Assembly (NCBI GenBank): GCA_030063045.1
Contig: JAQSEB010000033.1
Span: 496,001 to 560,000 of the forward strand
Reading direction: 5' to 3'
Source of the DNA: Pratylenchus scribneri
Lineage: Eukaryota > Nematoda > Chromadorea > Rhabditida > Pratylenchidae
Length of the DNA stretch: 64,000 nucleotides
The notes beneath the pieces were generated by a model. It was not told where the DNA came from, did not search any database, and saw only the letters and a list, made by a program, of their open reading frames with translations. The translations under genes were made by a program, and so were the position numbers. Positions 53,883 through 64,000 of the stretch are shown in pieces (the stretch's first letter is position 1; each line of letters opens with the position of its first letter).

Positions 53883-55965
53883 ATGCTAAACAAATCAATG
53901 ATTGCGGCTGATGAAAATTTAACAACAATTTTAAATATGGAAAAATTCCAACAATCGAATATTAGTCAGGTAAATAATAATATTGTACAAAATAAATTTA
54001 TTTCCATTTTATTTTAGATTTTTAACAGTGAATGGGGATTAATTAATGGATTGGACATTGACAGTGCCCTTTTGGACAAATTGAATTGTATTCACATTTC
54101 TGAGGCCATTTCGGCCCAAGGCATTGATGATTTAACCAGGTTGCCCTCATTTTATTCCGTCATTTACCCTTACAATTTCCTCTCAGCTATTCATTTGTCC
54201 AATTTGGAATGGGCATTGCTTACGGTCTTCTTTTACTATTTGGATTATTCAGCAATGGAAGTGTTATATTGGCTTTTTTACACAATCAAAAGTAATAAAA
54301 ATAACAACACCAATTTTAATCCATTAATTTCTGAAGGCTTCGTTCTTCGCGCAATTTTTTTCTGCTGAATTTAATTTTGACTGATATTTTACTTTGCTTA
54401 ACGGCAATCCCAATTACTCCTTGGTAATTAAAAATTAATTAATTAAAATAAATAAATTGAAAGGTATGCCATGACCAAAGATTGGACTTTTGGACCCATT
54501 TTATGCCGTTTTGTTCCTCTTTGTAATTCTTGCGCAGTTTTTGTGACAAGGCAAACAAAATTATTGATTAAATTAATTAAAATTGTGCCAATTTAAAGTT
54601 GGAGTCTGACTGCAATTGCATTCGACAAATATATGCACATTGTGGTGGAACCAACTCGACGCCATTTTTCCCGTCAATTAGCTGGATTTGTCACTTTTTG
54701 CATTTGGTTTGGTTCAATTCTGGTCAATATTCCCTATCTGATGTCATTCGAATTGGTCGATGGCTTTTACATTGTTGCCGAAGTATTTAATTGCCAATTT
54801 AATTTAAATTTTATTCAATTTTTTTAAGGAACAATTCACTCATTTTTGCGGCAAATTTTGCGATGAATTCAATTGGGCCAGCGAAGCACAACGACAATTC
54901 TATGGAATAATTGTTTTATTATTTCAAGTTGGTCATCAATTCCATAATTAATTCATTCATTTCCACCTATAAGTTCATCATTCCAATGACCGTAATTTCC
55001 TATTGCCATTTGCGAATCCTTCGAAAAGTTCAAATTGATATGATTGTCCAAAATGAACAATTCCGAAAAACATTGACCGCAACCCAGAGGACGGATGCAA
55101 TTAATAGGCAAATTGCATTAAATAATAAATAATGAATTTTAATTAATTTTGAATTTGAAGGAAAAAACGTGTCAATTACACTTTATTGGGGATGGTAGTG
55201 GCATTTGTTGGCTGCAATGTTCCATTGATTTCAGTGAATTTGGCAAAAGATTTTGGTTGGATTTAGCTTTGATGACAGACATCATCAAAATCAAAATGAA
55301 TTTATAATAATTTTAAGGCAAAGAACCAGAATTCCTACTCAATCAACCCTACCTTTGCCCTTTAATTGCTCATTTCATCGCAATGTCCATTGTTTGCTGG
55401 AATCCAATTTTGTTTTATTGGCTCAGTGCCAAGGATAAAGTTCGAGTCAAAAATATAACAAAATAATTATTAATCCAATTTAAAGAGTCGAGGGAGCAGT
55501 GCCAATGGCCAATTGATGTCCGTCGGTGGTTCAGAACAACAATGCCAACATTCAAATGGCCAAAATCATCAGCAAATAAATAATTATTCATTGAGTGTCA
55601 GCAATTTATTACGGCGATGGAGCAGAAGTGATTTGCCCTCTTCCTCATCAATTTTATTGGCAAAGAATTGCAATTTAATGGCAAAAGGAATGTTGACCTC
55701 AACTCGATCGCAACAATTGCTTTCCAATGGCCAATCATCGTTTAATAAAGAAAGGCAAGCAAAAATATTTAAATGATTTTGGAATTTTATTTTTAGGCGT
55801 CCATATAATCATTTTGGTGAACCAATGTTGCCAAATAGCCAATTGAAAAGGCCATTAATTCGACAAAACAAATTTGACGATGAAATAAGCAAAAATAATT
55901 TACTTTACGCAGTTCAGCATTATTCACTGATCAAAAGCAATTCAATCCGATCAAATCTCTATTAA
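53883..55965 (+). CDS. Class A GPCR, neuropeptide-Y/F receptor-like
   Basis: About ten exons join into a seven-helix receptor. The N-terminus carries N-glycosylation sequons (ENLT, SNIS). TM1 reads GLLLLFGLFSNGSVILAF after a 47-nt intron (54140-54186). Loop 1 and TM2: LRSSRNFFLLNLILTDILLC with the conserved N-L-x3-D. TM3 begins with the disulfide Cys (GPILCRF) and ends SLTAIAFDKYMHIV, so DRY is DKY here. TM5: FIIPMTVISYCHLRIL. TM6: LLGMVVAFVGCNVPLISVN. TM7: IAMSIVCWNPILFYWL (NPxxY variant). The cytosolic tail is long and Ser-rich and ends at TAA 55963-55965. The pattern is closest to nematode NPR receptors of NPY/NPF type; the ligand is unknown. Gq/Gi coupling cannot be read. Confidence 0.78.
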
Positions 55966-56131
55966 ATATTTATTTTCATAAATATTTTTTTTTCATTATT
56001 TATTTGAATGCATAAATTTTTACATTAACTTATCATGGTTATGGATATGGGTGGCATTAAAAAAATATATTTTACACAATTTTATGATGACAAAAATACA
56101 AAAAAAATCAACATTTAAATATTTCTTCCAT

Positions 56132-59100
56132 TTAATTCCTTTTCTTCATTTTCCTTGGCTGTGCCGGCACTGCCATTTTCTGTTGACTTGAATATTCCCA
56201 AATTGCATTCGGCACAAATTCCATTTGTGTGTCTTCCTTTTCTCGCCCACTCAATTCAATCAATGCCACAAAATTATTTGTTTGTTTCATTGTTGGCCCA
56301 GGCACAAAAAGGCTCATCTAAAATAAAAAATAATTAAATCAATCTTTTTAATTGTTTTTTTGGATTGCCTGGGGCCCAATCACTGGCCAATATCGGCCCA
56401 CCACAAAATCGTTGACCACCAAAATACCATGTCCCCAGCCTCGGGTATCGAAGAATGTATGAAGTTTTGGCCAATTTGTTGGTTCTTCGATCGAAAATTG
56501 GGCGGCATAAATTGATGGACCCAATGGCAAATTCACATCTTTTTTGCTCAAAATGTCCTAAAAAAATATTTAATTTCATTTTTAAATTCCATCATTTTTT
56601 GACCATTTTCATTGTTTCCATTTGTTTTTGTGCCTCCAAATTCAATTTGTGCACATCAATTCCACAAAGTTGCCATTTTCCTTGAATTGGTCGACCATCC
56701 AACAAAACTTGGGAAAGAATTCCCTAAAAAATCAATTAAAAACATTTCAATTCCAATTTTTGCCTTATGGTCCAATTCGGCCAATGGGAATAGCAATCGT
56801 CCAATATGTTCGACAATTATTTCCAATTTTTGTCCATTTTTCGCTTCCAATCCATCAATTTTCAATTTTTTCGTGAATGAACCGGAGAAAACATTGGTCA
56901 AATTTCCTTGATAAATTCCATCCAAATACAAATATCCATGATCGGCAAGGCCCGGAATTTCCAATGAATGACCAGAATCGGTCAAAATTGTTGAATAAAT
57001 GGTCAAAGGATATTCCTTCAATATAAATAATTTAATTATCAAAATAATATTTTTAAATTAACCCTATCCAATTGTTCAATAGTGAGTGGAAGTTCGTGGT
57101 GCTGAATGCAGGATGCCGAATTTGGTTCCACAATTTTGTTGACCAATTCCAATAAATCCAACCTCATTCCATTTATATTTTCAATTTTTGCTCCACTTCA
57201 AATATTCAATTATAATTATATTATAATTCCCCATTTCTTACCTTTGTTTTGCGGGCAAATCCCAGGGTTTATTTGGCCAATTCGGCCTCTCCTTTATCCA
57301 TTCCCTGATCATTTCATACAATGGCGTAATTTGTCCGGCCTCATCAATTGGTGCCGCATAATCGTAGGATTGGGCCACTGGACCTTCTTTTGTGCCAAAA
57401 ATCCAATCATGTTTATTTCCAGCCAAAAAATCAAAATTGCTTCCACCTAAAAATGTTAATAAATTATAAAATTTAATTAATATGTTGCAGCGAATATTGT
57501 AAATTGGTTAATTCCGGAATTATCCAAGAGCTTTGCTTGGTTTGGAAATCTCGGCTTCAGGTGCTCGTACAGATTCGAGAATAGGTTCATTCGATTCGGA
57601 ATGGTCGATTGCAATGAAATTTCAATTTCATACCATTATTAATTTTAGATTAGGGTTGCGTGTAGGGCGCCGGAGGCTTAATTAGAATCTAGAAGAAATT
57701 GTTACTAAACAAGCTCAGAACAGTTTGAAATTAAAATTTCATAAAGTAAATCGATCAAGCCGAGTCGATTGACTGAGTCTATTCTCGAGTCTGTATGATT
57801 ATTAAAAATCGAGATTTCCAAAAATTAACCAAGCAAAGCTAATGGATAATTCCGAAATTAACCAATTTCCAATATTAATTATGGCATATATTTTCATTCA
57901 CCGTGGATCATATAAAATGAGAATGATGCATTTGCATTCCACATCCAATCCATTGTTCGCTTTACGCCCTCCAAATTAGGCGTAACCTCCTTTGGATTTG
58001 ACCACCACGTAAACCATGTTGTGTAGAATTCGCTGTTTACGAATGGTCCTAAATCCATTTAAATATTGTAATAATTAATTCTCCCATTTATTACCTCCTC
58101 CATTCAATTCCTTTTGCCATTCAAATCTTTCCAACACTTTTTGTTCATTTTCTTGAATGCCAAAATCCGGTGTGGAATGCACTCCGTCAATGTGGGAACA
58201 TTTCATCCGTCCATAGTCAGGATCGGCTAAATTTAATTCAATTTTTTCAATTTTCCATCATTTTCTCACTCGAATAAAGGACAACATTTTCGCCAAGGTG
58301 CCCTTTGATTTGATCCCGTAAATTCTCCAAATATTTTCTATCGAATCCATAGCAACTTTCATTTATTGCCAATTTTCGGAAACCTATTAAATCCAATTAA
58401 ATATAATAAAAGAATGTAAGTAACTTGCCATATTCATTCTCCACTTGGACCATTAGGACAGGGCCTCCATTTTGGTAGAGAAGTGGCCGAACAATTGGAA
58501 GAAGTGTATCAAAATATTTCCGCACTGCTCCCAAATATTCCACATCCGTTGTCCTCAATTCCATTTTTTGATGTTTATTAAGCCACCAAGGTAATCCGCC
58601 AAATTCCAGTTCAGCACAAACATATGGGCCAATTCGAAGTAAAGTGAATAATTCCAATTTTTGTGCCAACAAAAGGAATTCGGTGAAATTATTTTGACCA
58701 GAAAAATCAAAACTAAAATTGTCCTCATTAATTTATCAGGATTAAATATGTCACAGATAATATTAAAAATTAGCGAATTCAGGGCTAGCTAGCGAATTTT
58801 GGAAATCTCGGCTTTTGTAAGTGTCGTACACATTCGAGAATGGGCTCATTCGACTCGGCATCGTCGATTTATTATATGAAATTTCAGACCAATTTAAGGG
58901 TTAGGGCTAAGAATAGGGCTCCAAGGCGAATAGGAATCTATGAAGTTGTTATTAAACACGCTCATTACTAGTTTGAAATTGAAAAATCGACCATTCTGAG
59001 TCGTATGAGTATATTCTCGAATCATTAGGTTATCTAGAAATCGGAATTTCCTAAATTCGTTTTACCCAGGCTCCCAGCTAATTCCGAAATTCGCTAAATT

Positions 59101-59488
59101 GCAATATTCGTTGTAACATTATATATTTTTCCATGCCTGTCCGGAGTTGGCTGATGCAACATCCACGGCAAATACACGCTGATGGCATTCAAGCCAGCAG
59201 CCCTCACTTTCCTAAGGCGATCCTCCCAATCATCTTTATGAATTCGAAAATAGTTGATTTCGCCGGCAATATAACTAAAAATGAATAGAATTAATGGAGA
59301 AGGAAATGGGGAAACCGAAATGGTTGTCCATCTTTCACGAAAATGTTCCTTTCTTTGTCAATTTTGAATGTTCTCTCTGAGTTGGCCATCTGCGATTTGT
59401 CCAAATTGCTGATTGGAATTGGTTCGGCATTTCCAACGGGAATTGAATACAAAAGGAAAAGGACAAATGGAAAGAATAATTTGTTCAT
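56132..59488 (-). CDS. Secreted/lysosomal GH35 beta-galactosidase
   Basis: A multi-exon gene starting with a signal peptide (MNKLFFPFVLFLLYSIPVGN, 59488 downward) and ending at TAA 56134-56132. GH35 order is clear: NIFVKDGQPFR, a strand with VRAAGLNAISVYLPW near 59160-59260, LLRIGPYVCAELEFGGLPWW, the acid/base motif LMVQVENEYG (58430-58480), the nucleophile motif PFVNSEFYTTWFTWW (58000-58050), FYMIHGG/SNFDF-like, AQSYDYAAPIDEAGQITPLY, then C-terminal beta domains (LPLTIEQLD region, DHGYLYLDGIYQG, GWGHGILVVNDFVVGRYWP). Both catalytic Glu are present. Known: removes terminal beta-galactose from glycans. Two introns contain related MITEs (57493-57876, 58759-59108). Confidence 0.85.
57493..57876. 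mobile_element. 384-bp MITE in a GH35 intron, copy 1
   Basis: The ends AATATTGTAAATTGGTTAAT and, inverted, AATATTGGAAATTGGTTAAT. The interior contains CGAGAATAGGTTCATTCGAT, GTTACTAAACAAGCTCA and ATTCTCGAGTC words shared with the copies at 58759-59108 and 31908-32266. Confidence 0.75.
58759..59108. mobile_element. 350-bp MITE in a GH35 intron, copy 2
   Basis: The ends AATATTAAAAATTAGCGAAT and, inverted, AATATTGCAATTTAGCGAAT. The interior shares CGAGAATGGGCTCATTCGAC and TTATTAAACACGCTCA with copy 1. The terminal sequences differ more than the interior between copies. Confidence 0.72.
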
Positions 59489-61008
59489 TTTTTGTCTGTC
59501 AAAAATTGGGGAAACAGCTATTTTTCCTTCATTTTTATATGGGTTATTGAAAAGATATTAATTATTTGTTTATTCACTCTGATGAAAGGCGATTTATATG
59601 TGCGCCAAAATGATGAATTATTCGAGAATAATAACTCATGAATGGGCGAAAATGGATGGATTTTGGGTGGAATGGTCAATATTTTGACGAAAAAATAAAA
59701 TATAAAGGTCATTTTGCAGCGAATTTGCTGATATTTTTGTAAGAGTCCATCTCATTTTTGATCAATGCCCCCGAAATTGGCCTTTTAAATACTTCAAAGA
59801 TTGGATGGACTTTGATTTTCTCAAAAACAAAGTTTAAAAATGTTTTGTTCCCATTTTGGGTTTATTTTTGTTTTCTTTCTCAATTCACTCTTCAATTCAT
59901 CTTTTCTTTTTTTTTTTTTGTTGTAAAAAAGGCCTCTTCTAGACATCAATTTTAATAATTTTTCAAATTTCAACCCAAATAAATGGCAAAAAATTAAATG
60001 AAATTGAAAGGGCAAATCATTTATCATTCATGTTGTTGTGGATGTTAAAAATTAATAAAATAAGTGGAATATTCAATTAATTAAATTAATCAGTATATTC
60101 AGAGATAATAAAGAATTAAATTAAAACTTAAAAACTGACAGAATTAAATCAAAAACCGCAGGGCACATATTCATCCATTCAGTCAGAATAAGTGATAATA
60201 ATTTTGTTATAATTATTTATTAAATAAATTAATTTGTATATTTAATATTCTTTATTTGCCGTTGAAATTACGTTGTTTGATGCCCAATGCCTTCCAAATG
60301 TGATTCCACCATCCCCTTTCCCAAACTTGTTCAACAATGTTATAATAAATAATAATAATCACGTTGTGTTTGTGGATCACATTTCCCTTTTTCGCATCCC
60401 TTCATTCTCGATTTTCCCCACAATTTTCGCGCCCTCAAAACTATGTCACAAGGTAAACTTTAGACTTTTTTCGTTAAAATAGACACAACAATGTGACTCC
60501 CTGGGTGAACAATGAACACTAATGATCAATCATTCATCAATTTCAATTCATTATTTATTTATTATTGTGGGAAACGAAGATGGCAATGAAGGCGGTTGAA
60601 AAAAGAAGATCAAAATTAGGAGAAATCCAAAAATATAGCACAATTAAATTGGATTGCCTGTGGGCAGAATAGCTGAAAATTATGTAAAATATTATTAAAA
60701 ATTTAAAATATTTTGTACATCTATTCACCTAAATTTCATTTCATATTTCCATTGGATTTGCTGATGTTACTCTTTTATTTTTACATTCTTTCATCTAATG
60801 AGTGCTGAATGCTGATGATGAGGAAATCCCTTTATTATTTTGATGGAAAAACAATGGTGGAAAATAGCAACTGACTTTTTCTTTTGCAATTTTTGCAGAC
60901 GGAAATAAACCAAAGCGAAACTAATAAGGTGTATTGGGCAATGATGGAGGCGGATTGGATGGATATTGGATATCGGGCGGCCGAGTGGCCAATTTTTTTG
61001 GCTAGCAA
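59489..61008. other. 1.5-kb intergenic region, nothing recognised
   Basis: Contains the upstream regions of the divergent GH35 and membrane-protein genes. No RNA gene, repeat array or credible open frame was recognised. Confidence 0.5.
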
Positions 61009-63238
61009 ATGGCCATTTCCATAAAAATGGGCTATTGGACATCAATAATAATTTTAATATTTATTAATAATCAATTTGTGAATGGCCAAGTGGCCACAGG
61101 CCAATCTGATCGAACACAACAAGGTAAAAATATATTCAAAAAAGAAAAAAAGTTTTTTAGAGTTGGCTCTTTTGGGATGGACTGCCGGAATACGAATGGC
61201 TTGTGAGTGACCAAAATGACCAATTTCAAAATATTATTGCCTTAGATTGTCAACAATCATCAGTCCATGATTTAGTGGATCCATTCAAGGAATCCATCGC
61301 CAGAATGTTAAATCGCCATTGCAGGACACCATCGGCTTGTGGCTTGAAGAAAAGGTGCCAACAATTATATTTTAAAATATTGGAAAATCCATTTCATTTT
61401 AGTGTCACTTTTACAAAACATCAAGTCGTCCTATTGGATGGTTTCTTTATTATATAACAGTAAATTTATTTTGTAATCCAAGGTTTCCCTCGGCGTGAAC
61501 AACGTGCAATTTCTTTTCGCTTTTTTGTCGTTCTCCCATATGATGCCATTCCCATTGATAAAAGGCCAGATAAACCATTATTGTCCAGTGTTTATCTTTC
61601 TGGTTCTTATTTTTATTTTATTAATCTTCTTTTATTCATTTTGAAGATATGATGGATTCACAATTGGCCGAATTGACCCATGGACTTGGTTGGCAATTAT
61701 TAAGCCATGAAAAATATCCACGTTTTGACCCAACAACAACAGTTTTGACCAAATTAGTTATCAACGGATTTTATAAGTATTTAGTTTTTCAATCGTTGGC
61801 TAATTTTGATCGGTGTTTTGGCCGGACTTTGCATGATTTTCCTGGCTTATTGGGTCAGTTCACTCACTTCCGGCTCTTCACTTTATGCCGATGGTTGGCT
61901 GGTGCGTGGCTCAAGTGGAGGCAAAAATGCCGCATTGAGGCATAAAAAAATAATTAATAAAAAATAATTAAAATTTCAGAAGAACAATGGAAATAATTGA
62001 GGAACAAAAATATCGTTTTGCCCTCTACGATAGTCAAAAAGGGGGCCATTTTTATCCACCGGGCACCCTCCAACCTCCCACCAAAACTGTGGTCATTTAC
62101 AAAAGTAATGCCAGGGTCCAAGAAGTACAGGCGCCACCAAAATCATTGGCAACTTCATATTCATCGCCGCAGGCAAAATTAAAAGGAATGAATTAAATAT
62201 TTTGCTTTAATTATTTTGAAGACGGCCGAAATAAGTAGAGCAATGCCAATTTATCCGGCACCGGAGAAGGGGAATGAAGGTGGAATGGGGCCGGCACAGG
62301 AACATAGGGCAATTAAAATGCCGACAAAAGAGACCAAAAAAGGAGCACTAAAAAGAGGAGATGGGATAGAAATGAAAGAAAGGCCGGGAATGGGAACAAC
62401 ATCAACAGGTTTTGAGGACAAATTTTGATACTTATTGGTTATCTATGTCCACGGATTTTTGTTTAGTAAGGGTAATGTTAGTCCCCATGGCTCATTCGGT
62501 AAAGGGTCTTTAAGGGATATCATTTCAGGTATCCGTAAACCTAACCCTAATCATCTCTTGGGGACCTTTCAATTCAAAATGATCTGCGGGCTGATAACCG
62601 ATAAATACCCAAATTTTTGGTGGAAATATTCATTTGTCAGATGGCAATCAACAAATACCAATGATGGTAACATCCCCTCAAATCCATCAGCAGCATCCTC
62701 AAATGCATCAAGCTGTGCCAATTCCCCAAAAAGGGACAATAATTCTTCCATCCACTTCCTCAAGTGAACCGGCAAAAAGAGGACAACAACCAAAAGGGGG
62801 AAATGCCCCGGAAGTGCCAATGGATGAGCAGGAAATGGCGGAAATGGCCGATTGTGTTCCCGAAATTGTGGTAATGCATGCAAGGGATTCTTCATTGGAG
62901 ACGGTGGACACAGCCACAACACCCGGGGGAAGTAGAAAATTGTCGGCAAGTCGAGAGTGAGTTATTGATGAACCCAAATTAATTAAATTAATATTAATTA
63001 TAATTATTTATTTAATTTTCCCCTTTGTAGTCACCGACGCCAATCACGTCGATTCAGCATTGCGGAGGAATTTAAACGAAGAAAATCATTGTTTGGAGGA
63101 GGCAGCAAAGATCGAAGTGAACATCGGAATCGGCCAAGAGGCGGAGATGGAACACAACAGGATCGACAAAAACGATGGAAAGCCAGTTCAATTGCCCTCA
63201 GCAAATTCAGCATTGTTGGCAGCGGAGGAAGGAAATGA
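61009..63238 (+). CDS. Single-pass type I membrane protein, family not recognised
   Basis: Starts with MAISIKMGYWTSIIILIFIN (signal peptide; an internal Met at 61027 is possible). About nine exons splice into one frame. The ectodomain contains ELALLGWTAGIRMAY, paired cysteines (NRHCRTPSACGLKK), FPRREQRAISFRFFVVLPYD and AELTHGLGWQLL. One membrane helix follows (WLILIGVLAGLCMIFLAYWV, 61800-61855), then a long cytosolic tail: YRFALYDSQKGGHFYPPGTL, Pro/Gln-rich stretches, and a basic end with RRQSRRFSI and RRKSLF, both good kinase-site contexts. Stop TGA 63236-63238. The intron 61940-61979 needs a GC donor (TTGAG/GCATAA). I do not recognise the family. Topology is inferred from hydrophobicity, and the joints near 61590-61650 and 62430-62640 are the least certain. 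Confidence 0.55.
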
Positions 63239-64000
63239 TTGATTATTATTTAAATTAATATTAGGAAATTACTTTATATAAATTTTAACAATTAATGAAA
63301 TAAATATTGTTCGCAAATTACTAGAAATATATAATATATAGCCAATTTTATTATTTTATTTGTCTTTAAATTTAATTTTAAATCCAATTTGGTGGTTTCA
63401 TTTATAGGCGGAAAAAAGTTCATTCAAATTATTTATGAGAATTAAGAAAGGATGCCTAATTAATGCGCTAACTCATTAAAATATTTAGGCGGAAATGTCA
63501 ATGTCATTTCCGTCACAAGTTAAAGCAAATTTTAGAATCAGAATTTAGCAGCTAATGAACTAATTAGAAATGGAAAATGGTGTATTTAAAATCACTTCCT
63601 TGTACTTGAGTGCATATATTCTTGGCTATCCATATGATCATCTGGACTTTAATTAAGCTACAAATTTTCGCGAACAATGCCATTCATTTTAATGGTTTAG
63701 CTCACATGCCTAATTATTTTTAAATGAAGTATGAAAATGATAAAGAATTCTTGTTTAATTTTCTTGCCCTTTGCCTTTTTTTGCGTATTATTTATTTATT
63801 AATGCAAGCAGTATCGTTGTTTTTAAAAGAATTTATTATCATTAATTCCGGCAAATTTTTTGCGCATAAATTTTGCAACATAGTGAAGGATTTTTTTTAA
63901 ATTGTGAGTAAAAGCAAGAACACCTGCCTCTGTGCTACTGTTAATTTATTATTTTTTAATTTTAATGTTGAATTTCCGCGAAAAAGTTCGAACTCTGCTG
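63239..64000. other. Intergenic to window end, nothing recognised
   Basis: AT-rich. A short palindrome (GCGGAAATGTCAATGTCATT continuing TCCGTC, 63489-63513) is present without known meaning. No gene seen. Confidence 0.5.

Overview
The window is nuclear DNA of a nematode. The genes are AT-rich and cut by many introns of about 40-100 nt, and several belong to nematode-type families: cuticle collagen, a serpentine chemoreceptor, saposin-like and ShK proteins, a LET-767-type dehydrogenase and SNF transporters. Bacterial-type metabolic genes that carry introns point to a lineage with horizontal gene transfer, such as plant-parasitic clade IV nematodes, but the species cannot be fixed from sequence alone.

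Layout: 0-1.5 kb, end of a SET-domain methyltransferase and GA-rich repeats; 2.0-2.7 kb, Ctr copper transporter; 3.3-4.9 kb, degenerate pepsin-like protein; 4.9-12.9 kb, a three-gene arginine block (argininosuccinate synthase <-, argininosuccinate lyase ->, ornithine carbamoyltransferase <-); 13.3-13.8 kb, GC-rich terminal-inverted-repeat element; 14.0-15.9 kb, a secreted peptide and a membrane EGF-ShK-nitrobindin protein; 16.6-17.7 kb, foldback element and 31-bp satellite; 18.0-25.1 kb, two tandem SLC6 transporters; 27.5-28.6 kb, bHLH factor; 30.5-33.1 kb, saposin-like gene facing a bacterial-type xylulokinase; 34.2-38.4 kb, THAP/zinc-finger/HTH protein; 38.9-42.9 kb, EFR3-like gene and serpentine receptor; 44.3-45.7 kb, half an arl-8 gene running into a collagen; 47.1-49.9 kb, short lipin and steroid dehydrogenase; 50.4-53.2 kb, diverged non-coding duplication; 53.9-56.0 kb, neuropeptide-type GPCR; 56.1-59.5 kb, GH35 beta-galactosidase; 61.0-63.2 kb, unrecognised membrane protein.

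The standout is the arginine block. Nematodes such as C. elegans lack the ornithine-to-arginine steps. Here all three enzymes sit side by side, look bacterial, carry 4-5 introns each and use host-like codons. Together they would convert ornithine plus carbamoyl phosphate to citrulline, argininosuccinate and arginine, apparently in the cytosol. The shared argG/argH upstream region and the argF upstream region each hold a near-identical inverted pair built on TTGCATCA (6801-6819, 13061-13077). TTGCATCA is the core of the animal C/EBP-ATF (ATF4) amino-acid response element. Both regions also carry CTGATAA GATA sites. The inference is an acquired arginine pathway wired into host amino-acid-starvation and possibly gut control. 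The xylulokinase is a second bacterial-type gene and also has introns.

All gene models are hand-built from splice signals and protein similarity recalled from memory; no database search was possible.
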